A stretch of DNA of 35,047 bases from CAZWUZ01 sp964637655 [NCBI: uncultured bacterium] (GTDB taxonomy: Bacteria > DAOPZR01), in assembly GCA_964637655.1 (NCBI GenBank), contig CAZWUZ010000008.1:1-35047 (forward strand), given 5' to 3'. The notes under the pieces are model-generated. The model was not told where the DNA came from. It saw nothing but the letters and a program-made list of their open reading frames with translations, and searched no databases. Positions 16,482 to 31,400 of the stretch are shown piece after piece (position 1 is the stretch's first letter; each line of letters begins with the position of its first letter). A program made the position numbers and the translations under genes.

Positions 16482-19400
16482 ATGAAAAAGATGGCAAATT
16501 ACCTCTGGGCGCAGTTGCTGATTATGTCAATTGTGCTTTTGACTACAGGCGCTGCACATGCAGGGGTGAATGTCTCGAGTATCACTAAGGTCTCGAGTGG
16601 TAGTAACATCGCCATGGGTGGTTGGGCGACCTTGTTCTCCTTTACTGTGACAAATACAGATACGGCTAATGCGACGTTTAACACGTTTAACATATCGGTG
16701 ACCCCTGCATCTGTTTCTTCATGCAGTCCGCCGATTGTAAACGTTGCAATATCTGCAGGTTCACCAGGGATAAATCCTCAAACTGCAATCAATATGCTTT
16801 CTGAAACTATTACGGTCGGGGATGTCATTACCGATGGGAGTAGCACGACGTACTACATTGCCGTTCAGGCAAAGGGGGACGGGCTTCAAGATGAAGACAA
16901 GTTTACTGTCACGGTAAGTAATTTTACTTTTACCCGATATACCGGTCCCTTCACTGCAACTCGTACACAAAGTTATGATCTTACTGTCGAGATGGGATTC
17001 TCGGCGATTCTTGGAGAAGGATACTATTGGACGATTCCAGCCCACTCCCATCCCGTTGCTTTGTTTGAGTTTGGTGATATGTCCGGCAGTGGACAGTTTG
17101 TAACATCCGTTGATCCTCCTGGGGGGAATACCACAATCAACGAATTTAATTTGACTATCGTTGACACCGATGCAGTGGCGAAATACGCGATGCTTTCAGC
17201 AATGGGAGAATTCGGCAACGTGTCGTCCGGAGAAACTATTCCCAATCCAACGAACATCCAATTGAACGACTTGTATACTTCGCTAGTGATCAGTAATTTC
17301 AAAAACATTGCCATCTACGAGGACGTAGATGGCAATCATTGCTGGACGCCTTCCGACAGAATTGTTGGTTCTCCGACGATTACCTATGGGATAGATCCGC
17401 TGACTGGTTTGCATAAGATTAACTTGAAATCAACAGTCGCGGTGCCGGAAAGTGATGATGATAGTACCTATCTTCTGTGTATCGCTACTGCCTCAGGGTG
17501 GGGGGAGAACAAAGTAGGGTATGGCGACGAGTTTTCTGTATACATTGATTCGATTGTTATGAATACTTCGCATCCGGTTGTTGATGACTCGATGTCAGTC
17601 GCGGGTGGCGGCGACGGGGAAGTAAAGAGTGGTATGCTCTACACGGTGGTGGGACCTATAACCACTTACTCCGATTCAAAATTCACTCCATCGATTGACG
17701 GGCGGGCACTTGATGTGACCCGTGGCGTGCGCATGCTGGACGTTTTCTTTGGTTTGCCGACGGAAGACCCGGTCACCGGAAACACCAATAACACGTTTCT
17801 TGATTTTATTCCTGATGCGGTATTGGGCATAGACGCCACAGGAGGCCCTTCCCAGCCATGGTTGCAGGAGGTGAGCAATTGGCCGGCGGCAAGCTCGCAG
17901 GCATTGGAACAAATCAGGATATGTTTTGAACATGGCGGGTCTCGCCGATTCTCGCCGTCTGATTTGCGTGCGTTGACCGGCGATAAGCATAGCGGGGTAC
18001 AAGTATATCGCGATTATAACCCGCCGAGCGGAGCTGGTTCCGACGAATCACGAAACGGTATGCTTGATCCGCTTGATGAACTTATCCCCATTGCTGTTTC
18101 CGACTGCATCTGGACGGAATTTGATACCGGGGCTGAGTTGAAACTGGTACTTGATAATGGGGAAAAACTTCCCTTGACTGGGTGGCATTCAACCTACAAC
18201 ACTCGATTGGGGGCAAGCAGCACCATCAATAACGCGGGCCCTGACTTTTTTGTGACGATTTTGTTGTCTGAGGATGCTGATTACGGGGACTCGTTTACGG
18301 TACGCGTGCCGGGAGGCGGACTGACGTTCTCCAACGGAACCTCCAATCCGACCCCCAAGACACTTTCCGTGCTGAGTGATACATTCCTGGTAAGTGTGCC
18401 AACAATGTTCTACGATATGACCGAATATTGGGCAAACCCTGGAGAAATCACGGAACGCAGCGAACCGTATGCAGTTCTCGGCTTGAATGTTTCGGACACA
18501 CCGACTGATACAGCGTATCTCAAAAGTGTTGGGATCTATATCCAGAACATTTCCGGCGGCACCGACTTTACTGTTGATGATCTGATGCCGCTTGGGGACA
18601 CTATTTATTCTGGTGTTGCCCTTTATCGGGATTGTGATACTCATCCGCAGAACACCAATGGTCAGTTTGATCCGGGTATTGATATCTGCCTGCCGTTGAA
18701 CGGTACGGAGTCATGGGCGTTTGGCCAGTACAATGACCACTACAATGATCATTTTACCCGGCTTACCGTTGCGGATTCTACATTCACGTCAGTGCCTAAT
18801 GACGACCTTGGGGCGAACGGTGGGCCTGACTTTTTTATCGTTATCCGTACGTCGTCAACGGCAAGTAATGGTCATGATTTCCGAGTGAAGATGGTTGATC
18901 CAGCGGCGGTGGTGTTTGAAAATGCTTCCGGAGCAGTATCCTCTATTTCATTCCATAACGCTGATCCGGCAACCAACGGAATAATCGCGTATTACGACCC
19001 GACGGCTACGTACTATGCAGCCGGGAGTTTGCCGCCGGCATGGCTGGTGCTTGAATCCTGGGATCCCGCCTACACCCACGACTGGTGGAGTTTCACTTCA
19101 AACACGATTCGTATTACGGCAATTTCTGCCCTGTCGATTGAGGATTACACGATTCCCGGTCAGCTGGTGGATGTTCAGAGTGATGCGGTTCCAGTTTTCG
19201 GTATCAATATCTCCGATGGCACAGATGGAAACGAATTGCTGACAGGAGTCACGGTCCGTGTCAGTGATGGTGGAACGGCTGGCAATTTTACCACCTCCGA
19301 TCTTGCTGCACTGACCAGTGGGCTTGCAAGCGGTATTAGCCTTTATCAGGATAATGGGGATTCCCATGGTATATTCGACGCTAACGATGACATTGTGCAG

Positions 19401-22400
19401 TGCGGCACGTTGAATTGGACGGCAAATGGAGAAGTTACACTTGCGCCGACCGCAGGGGTGGCCATTCCCGATGACGACAGCGGCAACAACGCCGGCGCCG
19501 ATTTCTTTGTTGTTTTTCGCACGAGCGCATCGATTAACTACCTCGACGATTTCGTGTTATCCCTTGTTCCTCGCGGGGTTCAAACGAATTTGAGCTATTC
19601 GGATCCGACAGTCACCGATACAACTCATGTACTTACATGCCGGGTGCCTACTTTCCTGACGGACCTAACCACTAGCGAACAGAAAATTGGAGCGAGCAGT
19701 GATCCGTTTGCTGTTATCGGCATAAACATGAACGACCAACTTAACAACCTTGCCGATGGACAGGATACGTTTGCCAAATTGACGGTGGCGTTCTCCAACA
19801 TTGGAGGAGATCTTGCGTTTACCAGCAGCGACTTGGCGGCACTGCTGAATGATACAAGCAGTGGCATATCGGTGTGGATTGATCAGGGCTCAAACAACGT
19901 GGGTTCGTTTGACCGCAATACGGATTTGATGGTTCCACTCACCGTCGCGCCCGTGTGGTCGGGAATCGGTGACTCGCTGGTGGTACTATTGGATATTGCC
20001 GATCAGGCGATTCCTGGTAATGATACGGGCGATAATGCTGGCGTGGATTTTTACGTGGTAATCCGCAGCAGCGGGAGTATCAGTTATGATGATAACTTCA
20101 GCGTGTCCGTCGTACCGCAGGGAGTTGAGTATTTCAGCGGCAAATCATTAAAAACTCTGACGACGAATTCCATTACCTCAAACGCGGTCACCTCAACCGA
20201 ACTGACTGACCTGGTGGGCAGCGGCGGCGCGTGGATCGAGTCGCACGGCGATACCCTGCCGATCATCGGTATCAACGTTTACGACGCTCCGTCCGGCAGC
20301 GAGTACATCAGCCAGATCACCCTGCGTTTCCGCAATACGGGCACAGCCCTCGGGGTGTTCGATGACAGCGATCTGGCGGCGCTGAGCAGCGACGTGCTGG
20401 GCGGCATCCAGCTCTATCGCGATGACGGCACCACGGACGGGCAGTTCGACGCGGCCGACTCGCTTATCCCGCTCAACGGGGCGCAGTCGTTCTCGCCGCT
20501 CGGCATGGCCTCGGACTCCTACCAGGTGACCATCATGCCGTTCAGCACCGACGACGTGCAGCTGCCGGCGGACAACGTCACTGACGGCAATGTCGGGCCC
20601 GACTTCTACATCGTGGTCAAGACCAGCAGCACGATGCAGTACGGCGACGATTTCTTTGTCGAACTCGAGCAGAACGGCATCAGTTATTCCGCCGGCCCGG
20701 CGGCCGACACCATCGCCACCGGGGTCATCACCTGCCGCGTGCCGACGGTTATTACCGACCTGGCGACCGAGACGGGGAGCGTGTACAAGCGCGATAACAG
20801 CGATACCTTCGCCATCCTCGGCATCAACACCTGGGACAACGGGCGTGACGTGCACCTCAAGACGGTCAAGGTGACGTTCACCAACGTCTCCGGGTTTACC
20901 CTCAGCGACCTCAATGTGGCGCTCTATCGCGATGCGGGCGCGGCCAACGGCGTGCTCGATGCGCTGGACACGCCGCTGCTGACCACGCAGTCGTCCAACC
21001 AGAACGTCCTGACCCTGACCCTGGCGGCGACGGGCACGGACAGCAGCGTGCCCAATACCGACGCCGGTGTCGACCAGGGGGCGGATTTCCTCGTGGTTAT
21101 CGGCACGACGGGGAGCGCCAACTGGAAGAGCGGTGACCGCTTTACCTACGCCATTGCGCCGGGCGGGCTCGAGTTTGAGACGGCGGCGCAGACCATCACC
21201 TCGCAGCGCAGCGGCTACTCGGCCAACAGCATTATCGGGGACATCACCCCGCCCAACTTCGTTTCGACCACCACCACCGACGCCGACCGTGTTTACCGGA
21301 GCGGCGACACGCTGACGTTCACCTCGAAATGGACGGAGGCGGTGACGGTGGTGGCGCTGTTCCCCGACACCACTATGGTCGGCAGCAACCAGGGAAACGG
21401 TAATTTCTACTTCAGTTACCCGGTGCCTACCCCGGTGACCGGGCTCGGCGACACGCAAATCTGGGTGATTGCCACCGACGCGCAGGGGAACACGGTGGCG
21501 AACAACACCTACGGGGTTGAGTTTGACACGGACGGGCCGTCGTTTGTCACCTGGGGCTGGGGGGACACGCCGCCAATCTACAGTGACGGCGACACCGTCA
21601 CCCTCTACGCCTCGTTCAATGCCGATGCGGGTGCGGATGCCTACGGCACCGACTCCATCGTCGTCACGGCTGACTTCTCGGCGGTTGATTCGGCGTTCGA
21701 TACCGCCAACGTTACGGTAACGCGCCTGGCTGCCGACCGGTGGAAGATCACCTACGTCATCAGCAGCGGCAACACGAAGGCCGACGCGGACACCATCCAC
21801 GTGCGCCTGCTCGCACATGACTACGCCAACTACGCCAGCGATACCGGGGCGTGGCTCAAGCTCGACAATACCGGGCCGCAGATTACCGCGGTCACCTGGC
21901 TGCCGACGACCGGCGACCAGAATGTGCGCAACAGCAAGGTGGTGCACTTCACTTTCAACGTCAACGAGACGACCGATACCACCCGCACCGTGGTCGATTT
22001 CGGGCAGGTCGACGCGGGGTATCTCGCCGCCAATGTCGCCACGGTCAGCCCGAACGGTACCTTCTACGACATCACCTATACGGTTACCGCGGGGAATACG
22101 CGGCAGGATAACGAGCAGATCGCGGTGAGCATCACGCTGTACGATGCGGCCGGCAATATGACGACGGACAGCGCCACGGTCCGGGTCAACCTCGATAATA
22201 CCAACCCGTCCGCGCTGATCACTTCGCCGGCGGATTCCACGGCGTTCAACTCGTCGCCCATCAGCATTTTCGGCACCGCCAACGACCCGGACGGCAACAG
22301 CGCCATCGACGGCAAACAGGCGTCCGAGGTGGCGGCAGTGCGCCTGCGTGTCATCGCTGACACCGGCGCCGGCCTGACGGTGCTCCCCGGCTACGGCGAT

Positions 22401-25400
22401 ACCACGGCGTTTTCCACTGCCGACACGGCGGCCGGCGAACTGGCCTACAGCAAGTGGCAGTTTGTCTTCCGCCCGACCGACACCGGCACCTATTACCTGA
22501 GCACGGTGGCGGTCGACCAGGCGGGCAACCCGGTCGCCTACGCGTCGGCGTTTGCCGACACGACGGTCATCCGCTATCTGCCGGCGCAGGCCGACCTGCT
22601 GCCGCCGACCATCAGCAACCTGCAGGCCAGCCCGAGCCCGTTCTCACCCAACGGTGACGGGGTCAAGGACACCACCTACATCCAGTACTCGCTGTCGGAG
22701 CAGTGCGCGACGGCGACCATCACCCTCAAAAACAGCAGCAACAGCACCGTGCGCGTGCTCACCGGCGATACCGGCGCGGGCGCCAACGAGGTCGCGTGGA
22801 ACGGCCGCCATACCGACGGCTACATCCTCCCCGACGGGCTCTATACGTTCACCGTGCGCGCCGTCGATCCGGGCGGCAACAGTGCTCAACTGAGCGGTTC
22901 GGTACGCATCGCCACCGCCCTGCCGACCATCACCAGTGTGTCGGCCACGCCGTCGGAGATATCCCCGAACGGCGACGGGATCAACGAGAACAGCACGATC
23001 AGTTTCACCGTCGGCAACATGGCGTCGTCGGAACTGCTCGGCAATCTGACCTACACCAAGACGGCCGGCAGCGCGAGCGTTGCCACCACCTGGGCAAACC
23101 CGGTCTACACCCCGGTGTCGCCGTCGAAACTGGCACTGGTCACCCAGGAGCCGTTCACCTACAGCGTGAGCGTCACGGTGCAGGGGACGGACGCCAACGG
23201 CTTCGCGGTGAGCGACCAGTTCACCATCACCGCCAACACCGCCGCCAACACCATCATCACGACGGACAACGGCATCGCCTTCCAGACGGTGAGCAGCCTC
23301 AGCGTGGCGAACAGCGGGGCCGCGACGGGCGACGCCTTCGCCTATGACGCCAAACTGTACACCAATGTCGGCAGCGCGCTGCTGCGCGTGGTTGACGCGC
23401 TCGGCGCGTCGGTTACCTCGTCGGTCGTCCTCAGCCCGACCTTCATCGGCGCCGGCACCTACACCGGCCAGTGGCCGGCCGGGGCGCAGGCGGACGGGGT
23501 CTACACCTACCAGATCACCGTCATCGACGATTTCGGCAACGAGGCGGCGGCGTCGGGGAACATCACCTGCGCGTCGACCCGCATCGAATTGAGTGGCGTC
23601 GGGGCAACCCCCTACACCACCATCTCGCCCAACGGCGACCTGGTGCGCGACAACACCTTCATCACCTACACCATCAACAAACCGGCGCAGGTGACGGTGC
23701 AGATCTTCAGCGGCGCCACCGCGGTGACGACGCTGCAGGCGGACACCACGACGCGTGCGGCGGGGACCTACGCGGCGCAGTGGGACGGCGACACCAACGG
23801 CATCCTGCCGTCCGTGGCCAGCGGCGAGTACACCGCCCGCGTCACGGCTTACGACCCGGCACTCAACGAGTCGGTGCTGGGCGAGGTCACCATCACGGTC
23901 GACAACGAGCGGCCGGATACGCCGGTCATTATCTCCCCGCGCCAGGAGGCGACGGGCGACGGCAACAGCGACGGGCTCCCCGGCATCGGCGGTTTTGACG
24001 ACGACAACGACGGCGCCGCCGACGCGGCCGATCCGGAGGTGCTGGCGGCGACAACCGACGCCACCCGTGACGGGATCGACAACGATTTTGACGGCGTCAT
24101 CGATGAGGCGACGGAAACCTACGTGGCCGCCTGGGATGACAACGAGAACGGGATGCACGAGGAGCCCTACTTCGTTGCCAGCACCCCGGTTTCCGTCACC
24201 GGGACGGCGGAGGCGAACAGCACGGTAACGGCGTTCATCAACGGCGGCAGCGCCGGGTCGGCGACCACCGACGCCTTCACCTCGTTCACCATCGCCAACG
24301 TGGCGCTCAGCGAAGGGCTCAACCGCCTGACCGTGCGCGCCACTGACGGGGCGGGCAATGTCGGCAACGTCACGACACAGCAGCGCATCGTGCTCGACAG
24401 TATCGAGCCGGCCATCGACTATGTCGTGGCGGAAACCACGGTGATTGCCGCGGCGGAGACCGTGCGCACGACCGTCACGCAGTTCATCGTTTTCCTCGAT
24501 GACGGGGCGCTCGGCAGCGGGGTCGACTGGACCAACTCGTCGGTGACCCTGTACAAGGATAACGCCCCGCAGCCGGTGACGGTGACGGCCGCCTACAGTG
24601 TCACCTACAGCCGCTGGTGCCTGACGGTGGTGCCGACGACGGCGCTGACCAGCATTGGCAACAACGGCAACTACGAGTTGCGGGTCTCCGCCCGTGACCG
24701 CCTCGGCAACAGCGGCACGGAGAACTTTGCCTTCACCTACCAGAATCTCACCCCGGTCATCAGTACGCCCGCAACGGGGACGACGGTTGACAATGTCAGC
24801 GTTTCCGTCACCGGGCAGGCGCTGGCGACGTCGAGTGTTTACCTCCAGTATTCGTCCGACAGCGGGGCGACCTGGACGTCGACCGACTCGGTGGCGGCGC
24901 ATGCGACGCTCAACCTCTTCAGCAAGACCCTGACCCTGCCGGCGGCGGACGGCGCCTACACCCTGCGCGCCTACTCGGAACTTGCCGGGGCGGTCAGCGA
25001 CTATTCCAACAGCGTGGTCGTCTACCTCAACCGCACCTTCCCCACGGTGGCGATTTCCAGCCCGGCTGACGAGAGCGACACCAACGGCTACCCGATGGTG
25101 ATCACCGCGCAGCTGACCGCCGGGGCCAGCCCGACGTATGTGCGTTTCGGGGCCGACCTCAATGGCGACGGCAGCAGCGACACGTATTATTACGACGCGG
25201 TGCAGCCGTTCCAGTGGCTGTTCTACCCGCCGACCCCCAACCGCGAGTACACCTTCCGCACCTGGGTGAGCAAGGGCGGGGACACCGGTTCCGCCTCGTC
25301 TGCGGTCGACGTGATGTACGATACGGTGCTGCCGACGGTGATTTCCGTGCCCTCGGCCGGTTCCTACATCACCGATACCCCGACGTATGTCGAGATCATC

Positions 25401-28400
25401 GTTTCCGATACGCACTCCGGGGCGGACTTCACCCGCACCACGCTGCGCCTCTATCAGGCGGGCGTGCAGGTCTCGGGCGGCACCGTGCCGGTGAGTGCGA
25501 CGACGCTGCGCCTCATCCTGGCCGCGCCGCTGGCCACCAGCGGGCAGTGCAGCATCGCCTACACGGTCTACGACAAGGCGGGCAACACGCGCACGGGGGC
25601 GGACACCTTCACCTTCGTGCAACTGGGTGACAGCAGCACCACCTTCTATCTGGTGACGACGGCGGGCCTGTCGATGGCTATCGATGACGGTGCGGATACC
25701 CGCTACGCCATCCGCTCGCTCTGGGTCAACATCCCCGACCCCAACGCGGGCAATGCCATCGCCCTCTACGATGCGCAGGGGGCGCTGGTGGCCTCTGATA
25801 CGACGGCCGGTGTTGCCGTCGACCAGTTCCGCAGCTGGGGAGTCAACGGCAACCTGACGGAGGGCAAGTACACCATCCGGGTAACGCAGCCCGATATGCT
25901 GCCCAACGTGGCGCAGGTGTCGTTTACGCTCGACACGACGCCGCCGACGATTACCACTTCGCCGGAGACCGGGGTCTACACGTCGAGCATTGATCCGGTC
26001 TATGCCTACATCGCGGACACGGCGACCCACGGCAATTACCCGTCCGGGGCCGACTATTACGGCTGCAGCATCACCCTGACCTGGCCGGGCGGCGTTGAGG
26101 GGCCGGCGGGCACGGTCGACGCGGCCAATGGCCGGGTCACCCTCTCCTCGCAGGTGGTGGCAACTGACGGCACGGAAGACGGCGCCGCTTCGCTGACGAT
26201 TACCGCGGTTGACGCGGTCGGCAACGCTGCCGTGCGCACGGTCAACTTCTTCTACGATTCGAAGGATCCCGCAGTCCGGGCCGCCGACCCGTACCTTTAC
26301 TGGACGTCAACCGACACCACACAGGCCTACCTGACGCTGAGCAACGGTTCGATTACCGAGCAGGACGTGGCGGTGGTGGCGGTGGCGCTCACCGACTCCT
26401 GGCTTGACCCGGCGCAGACGTCGGTCAAACTCTACAACAGCAGCAACACGCTGGTGGGCGGCACCGCCGGGCGCACGGGCGACACCTACTACTGGCGCCT
26501 GAGCAATCCGCTCAACACAGTCGGCGAAGCCGGAACCTACTACCTGCGCCTGACGGCCTACGACCTGGCCGGCAACGCGATCACCAGCCAGATCAGCTTC
26601 GCCTACTCGCCGGTGGACATCGAGCGCGACATTGTCGATTATGCCACCATTGAGGATACGCCAAGCAAGACGGGGGTGCAGACACGGCAGGTGGAGCCGG
26701 ACGGCGACTGGCTGCCGGTCCTGCGCCTGCGCCTGCGCGATACCAACCTCATCGCCTGGCTGCAGGGGCTGCGCGTCGATCTCGTCGATTCGGGGACGCC
26801 GGGCAACCTGAGCAGCAGCGACTTCACCCGGCGCACGGCGGCGGCAGGGAGCATTGTCGCCCTGTACAACGATGCCGGGTCGCGCACCGGCTACTTCGAC
26901 GCCGGGGACGCCCTGGTGGCCGCCAACTACCTGCTGCCGGAGAGCGGCTACGACACGGCCATCATCATCGCCCCGACGGCGCCGCAGCAGGTGCTCGACA
27001 CCTACACCTACTTCTACGTGGTGCTCAAGGGGAGCCGGAGCATGGACTTTGACGACGACTTCGTCGTCCGGGTGCCGCAGAACGGGCTCTTCCTCAACAT
27101 CGGGGCGAAGAACGACACGGCGTCGACGAACATCTACACGGCCAACATGCCGACGTTCTATAACGACCTGGTGACCGCCACCCCGCTCAACAGCAACTGT
27201 TCGACCGCGGTGATCGGCATCAGCGTGCACGACAATGTCGGCGGCAACGCCAATGCCATCCAGCAGGTGAAGGTGAAGTTCACCGGCGGTCCGAGTTTCA
27301 GCCAGTTCGACCTCGCCCCGCTGAGCAACGGTTCGGCCAGCGGCGTTTCGCTGTACCGCGACGACGGCGACGGGGTGTGGGATGCGGGCGACGTGTTCAT
27401 CGCCCCGAGCAGTGTGCCGACGTGGAGCTATCCGAACATCGCCACGCTCAACTTCAACAACGTCTTTGTCGGCGCGAACGTGCGCGGCGACTCGTACTTC
27501 GTGGTCGTCCGCACGAGCACGTCGATCCAGACGGGTGACACGTTCCAGGCAATCATCCCCGCCGAGGGGCTGATCTTCAACAACGGCGAGCGCGCGGAGA
27601 AGGGGTGCACCACCGCAGTCATCACCGCCAATGCCGACTACGATTCGCCGACCGGGCGCTTCACCGGTCCGGCCAACGGCAGTTTTCTCACCAACGACGC
27701 GCAGGTCAGCCAGACCAAGGCCGACCTGGTCTTCTTCATCGACAACACCTCGTCGATGCTGGGAGACATCACCGCGGTCAAAAACAACATCACCACGTTC
27801 GCCAACGATCTGGCGACCGCGGGGATCGACTACCAGCTGAGTTTGTACGCGTACAACGATCCGGGTGCGGCGCCGCCCGACACGTACGTCATCTACTACG
27901 GCAGCACCACCGACGTGAACACGTTCAAGGGCTGGGTGGCGCAGATTGACGCGCACAACGGCAACGCCCAGGACGAGATGGCCACCGAGGCGACGGTCGC
28001 GGCGCTGAACACCGGGGCCGATACGGCGGTGCCGTTCCGCTCGGGGGCGACCAAGTTCTTCATGTACTTCACCGATGGCGGCGTCTATGACAGCGTCGAG
28101 GGCGGGCCGTACACCCTGGACGAACTGCCGACGCTGCTGAACAGCAACCGGGTGACGCCGTACTTCATCTACAACCCGGCCAACCCGGCCAATCCGTCGG
28201 GCGGCGGCGGGCTGACCGCGGCTGACGAGTTCGAGCCGATCGCTCTGGCGACTGATGCGGAAACCGCCAACATCAGCACGGGGATTGCCACCATCCTCGA
28301 CAACCTGGCTGCATCCATCAGCACGAAACTGAGCGTGTCCCGCCTGATCGGCACCGCGCAGGATGAGGGCGGGGCCGGTCTGCGCGAGGTGCGCCTGGTC

Positions 28401-31400
28401 TACCAGAATGCCGCCACCGGCGTCTATGCCGCCGATTCGCTGACCGTGATTGCGACGCAGACGTCGGACGACAGCTGGTCGTGGTCGTTCAACATCCAGG
28501 CGCTGAACCTGGCGGACGGGCGCTACAACTTCTACCTCCTTGCATGGGACAACCTGGGGAACGGCGGCGACACCCTCGACACGCTGGTCATCAACATCGA
28601 CAGCACCAAGCCGCAGGTCGAGGTGCTGAACATCCTCAACCACAGCAACCTGCCGTACGGCATGCCCGGCATGCTGCAGTTCACCGGTCTGGCGCATGCC
28701 ACCGGCAGGTTCCTCAGCGGCGCCAGCGTGGCTGACACGGCCAGCATCAAGTCGGTGGAAGTGTCGACGGACAACAGCACGTGGAGCACGCTGGTGTTCG
28801 GCGGCGACGGCCTCGACAACGACGGTGACGGTCTCACGGAAGAGGAACCGGGGAGCAGTTTCGGCACCAACGACGACTGGCAGTTTGCCATCGCCGGTGT
28901 GCCGGGCGACTGGTGGTATGACGACCTGACCGGCCAGTCGGGCGTGTACGAACCGGGCATCGATGACGTCTACCTCGGGGTCTACCCCGATACCGGGTAC
29001 TACAAGGGCTCCAATGCCGTGCTGTCGGCAGGCGCCAACAACGTTGCTGACGCGGTCTTCGGCGGCCGGCTCTACGCGCTGTACGACGAGGATATCAGCG
29101 ACACTGACCGCACGGACGAGATCGTCCGCTGGGTGCACTGGTACCGGCCGCAGACCATCGGCGACGTCACGCTCTACTTCCGCGTGACCGACAATGCCGG
29201 CAACCAGACGGTACTGCCATACACCTTCACCTGCACGCAGTCGGTGTCAGCGACGGTGACGGACTACACGCTGAGCGCCGCCCCGGATACCCGCTACCTT
29301 GAATCGCTGTCGGAGCCGAAGGCGGTGCTGGCGCTCAACATCAGCGACGGGGCGGGCGGCACGGACAAAATCGACACGCTTGCGGTGCGCCTGACCAGTG
29401 TCAGCGGCACGTTCCGCAGCAGTGACCTGGCCGCGCTGGCGACAAACGCAACCAGCGGCGTGATGCTCTATGCCGACAACGGCTCGGTCAACGGCTTGTT
29501 CGACGCTGCCGACCAGCCGGTGGCACTCGCCATCACGCCGGTGTGGGCCTCGGGTGCCGCTCTCGCGGCAGGGGCCTGTGACACGGTTACCTTCGTCTTC
29601 GCCAGCGGGCTGGACATTCCGGATGGCGACCTGACCGCCGATTCCGGTCCGGACTACTTTGTCGTGGTGCGCAGCAGCGGCACCATCGGCTACAAGGACG
29701 ACTTTACGGTCAGCATCCCGGCCGGGAATATCACCCTGCTGTCGGGGCCGCTGTCGGCGACCGGCACGACGGGGACCATCACGGCCAAGGTGCCGGTGAC
29801 GGTGACGCCGCTGGCGACGGGCACGACCTGGGTCGGGCGCAGCGACTCGCAGGCGGTGCTGGCGTTCGCGGCGACTGACAACGCGGCCGGCGCGCCGGTG
29901 TTGTCGCAGCTGACCCTGACCTTTGCCAATGTCGGCGGCGATGCGGCCTTCACGCCTTCCGACCTGCAGCCGGTTACGGCCCTGGGCAGTTCGGCCACCG
30001 GCGGGGTGGGCATCTACACGACCAACTCGGTCGGGTTCCCGGCCTGGTTGAACATCAACACCGTCACCTGGGTGGGCAACACCCTGGTGCTGACGCTGTT
30101 CGAGGACGGGGTGGTGGCCCACGGCACCGAGACCTACACGGTCTATGTCCGGCCGGGTGCGACCATCAGCGACAACGACGACTTCACCGTGGCGATTGCG
30201 TCCGACGGCATCCAGTTCACCGATGGCGGCAACCGCACCCCGGTCTGCACGAAAACCGGGACGACGGGCACGATTATCGCCGACGGCACGAATCCGTCGA
30301 TCAGCGGTGCCGGGGCGGTGCTGCTCAATAACCAGGTTGTGCTCGACAACCAGACAGAGACCGTGTACCAGTTCACCAACGTTACCGTGGCTTCGGCCAA
30401 GGTCCATGATGCCCTCTCCGGGTTGCAGGCCGCTTTCTCCCGGCTGGCAATCGATACCGACATGGTGGCACCGTCACCTGCCGGCGAGTATTATCATGAC
30501 GGCAACGGCACGCTGTTCTGGCTGAGCAATCCGTACGCGGAAACCCGCGCACTGACCACGGCGGCGGTGCAGACAACGCTCAGCCGGGTGGTGGAGGACG
30601 CTAATTCACTGGTTGTGCGCGACGGGGACTACCGGGATGTTACCGCTCTGCTGGGGGCGGCCGCGACACGCGGGTCTAACCGGGTTACCTTTACGAGCAT
30701 CAGTGTCGCCGACTCGGGGATTTACACATTCCTGTATGACCCGGTGGCGCTGGATACGCCTCCGGGCAACTACCTGGCGGTACTCTCCCTGATGGATGTG
30801 GCGGGGAACCAGTCGACGGAGACCTACCCGTTTGTGTTCAAGCAGGGTGACGTGGTCAATCCTGAAGTTCTTTCGCTCAATCCGGCCGGGAGCGACGTGG
30901 TCGGCTCGCTGAGCAAGGTGGCAATGCTGGTCTATGACGCGCAGGCGGGCATTGACTACAACCGTTCTACCCTGACGCTGACCGGTCCGCTGGGCGCCAT
31001 CAGCACCAGCAAGGACTTCAACAGCACGACGGGCAAGTTCGACGCGTTGCTCAATACGGCGCTGGCTGCAGACGGCACGGCGGATGGTACGTACCAGTTC
31101 GTATACCGCTTGTACGACAATGCCGGCAACCTGACCAGCGACACCATCAGTTTCACCTACAACTCGTCGCTGCCGCAGGTACTCAATGGCGTTGAGGATG
31201 CGGCGACAACGCGCAAGGCCGGGGACGTCATCACCATCAAGATAGGGTGTGTCGAGTCGCGCTCCGAGCGCAACCTGATGCTGGTCTCGGCGGGAACGGA
31301 CAGCTACGTGGTGCTTGACCCGCCGGATACGCGCTGGATGGCGGCGGATACCTCGCTGTACACCATGCGGACGGTGTCTTCAGCCTCCCAGACCTACAGC

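Noticed and set aside
16235-20190. Integrative element inserted at tRNA-Asp
   Set aside because: I found no integrase and no second copy of the tRNA 3' end near the right edge, and the low-GC block ends inside a continuous gene.
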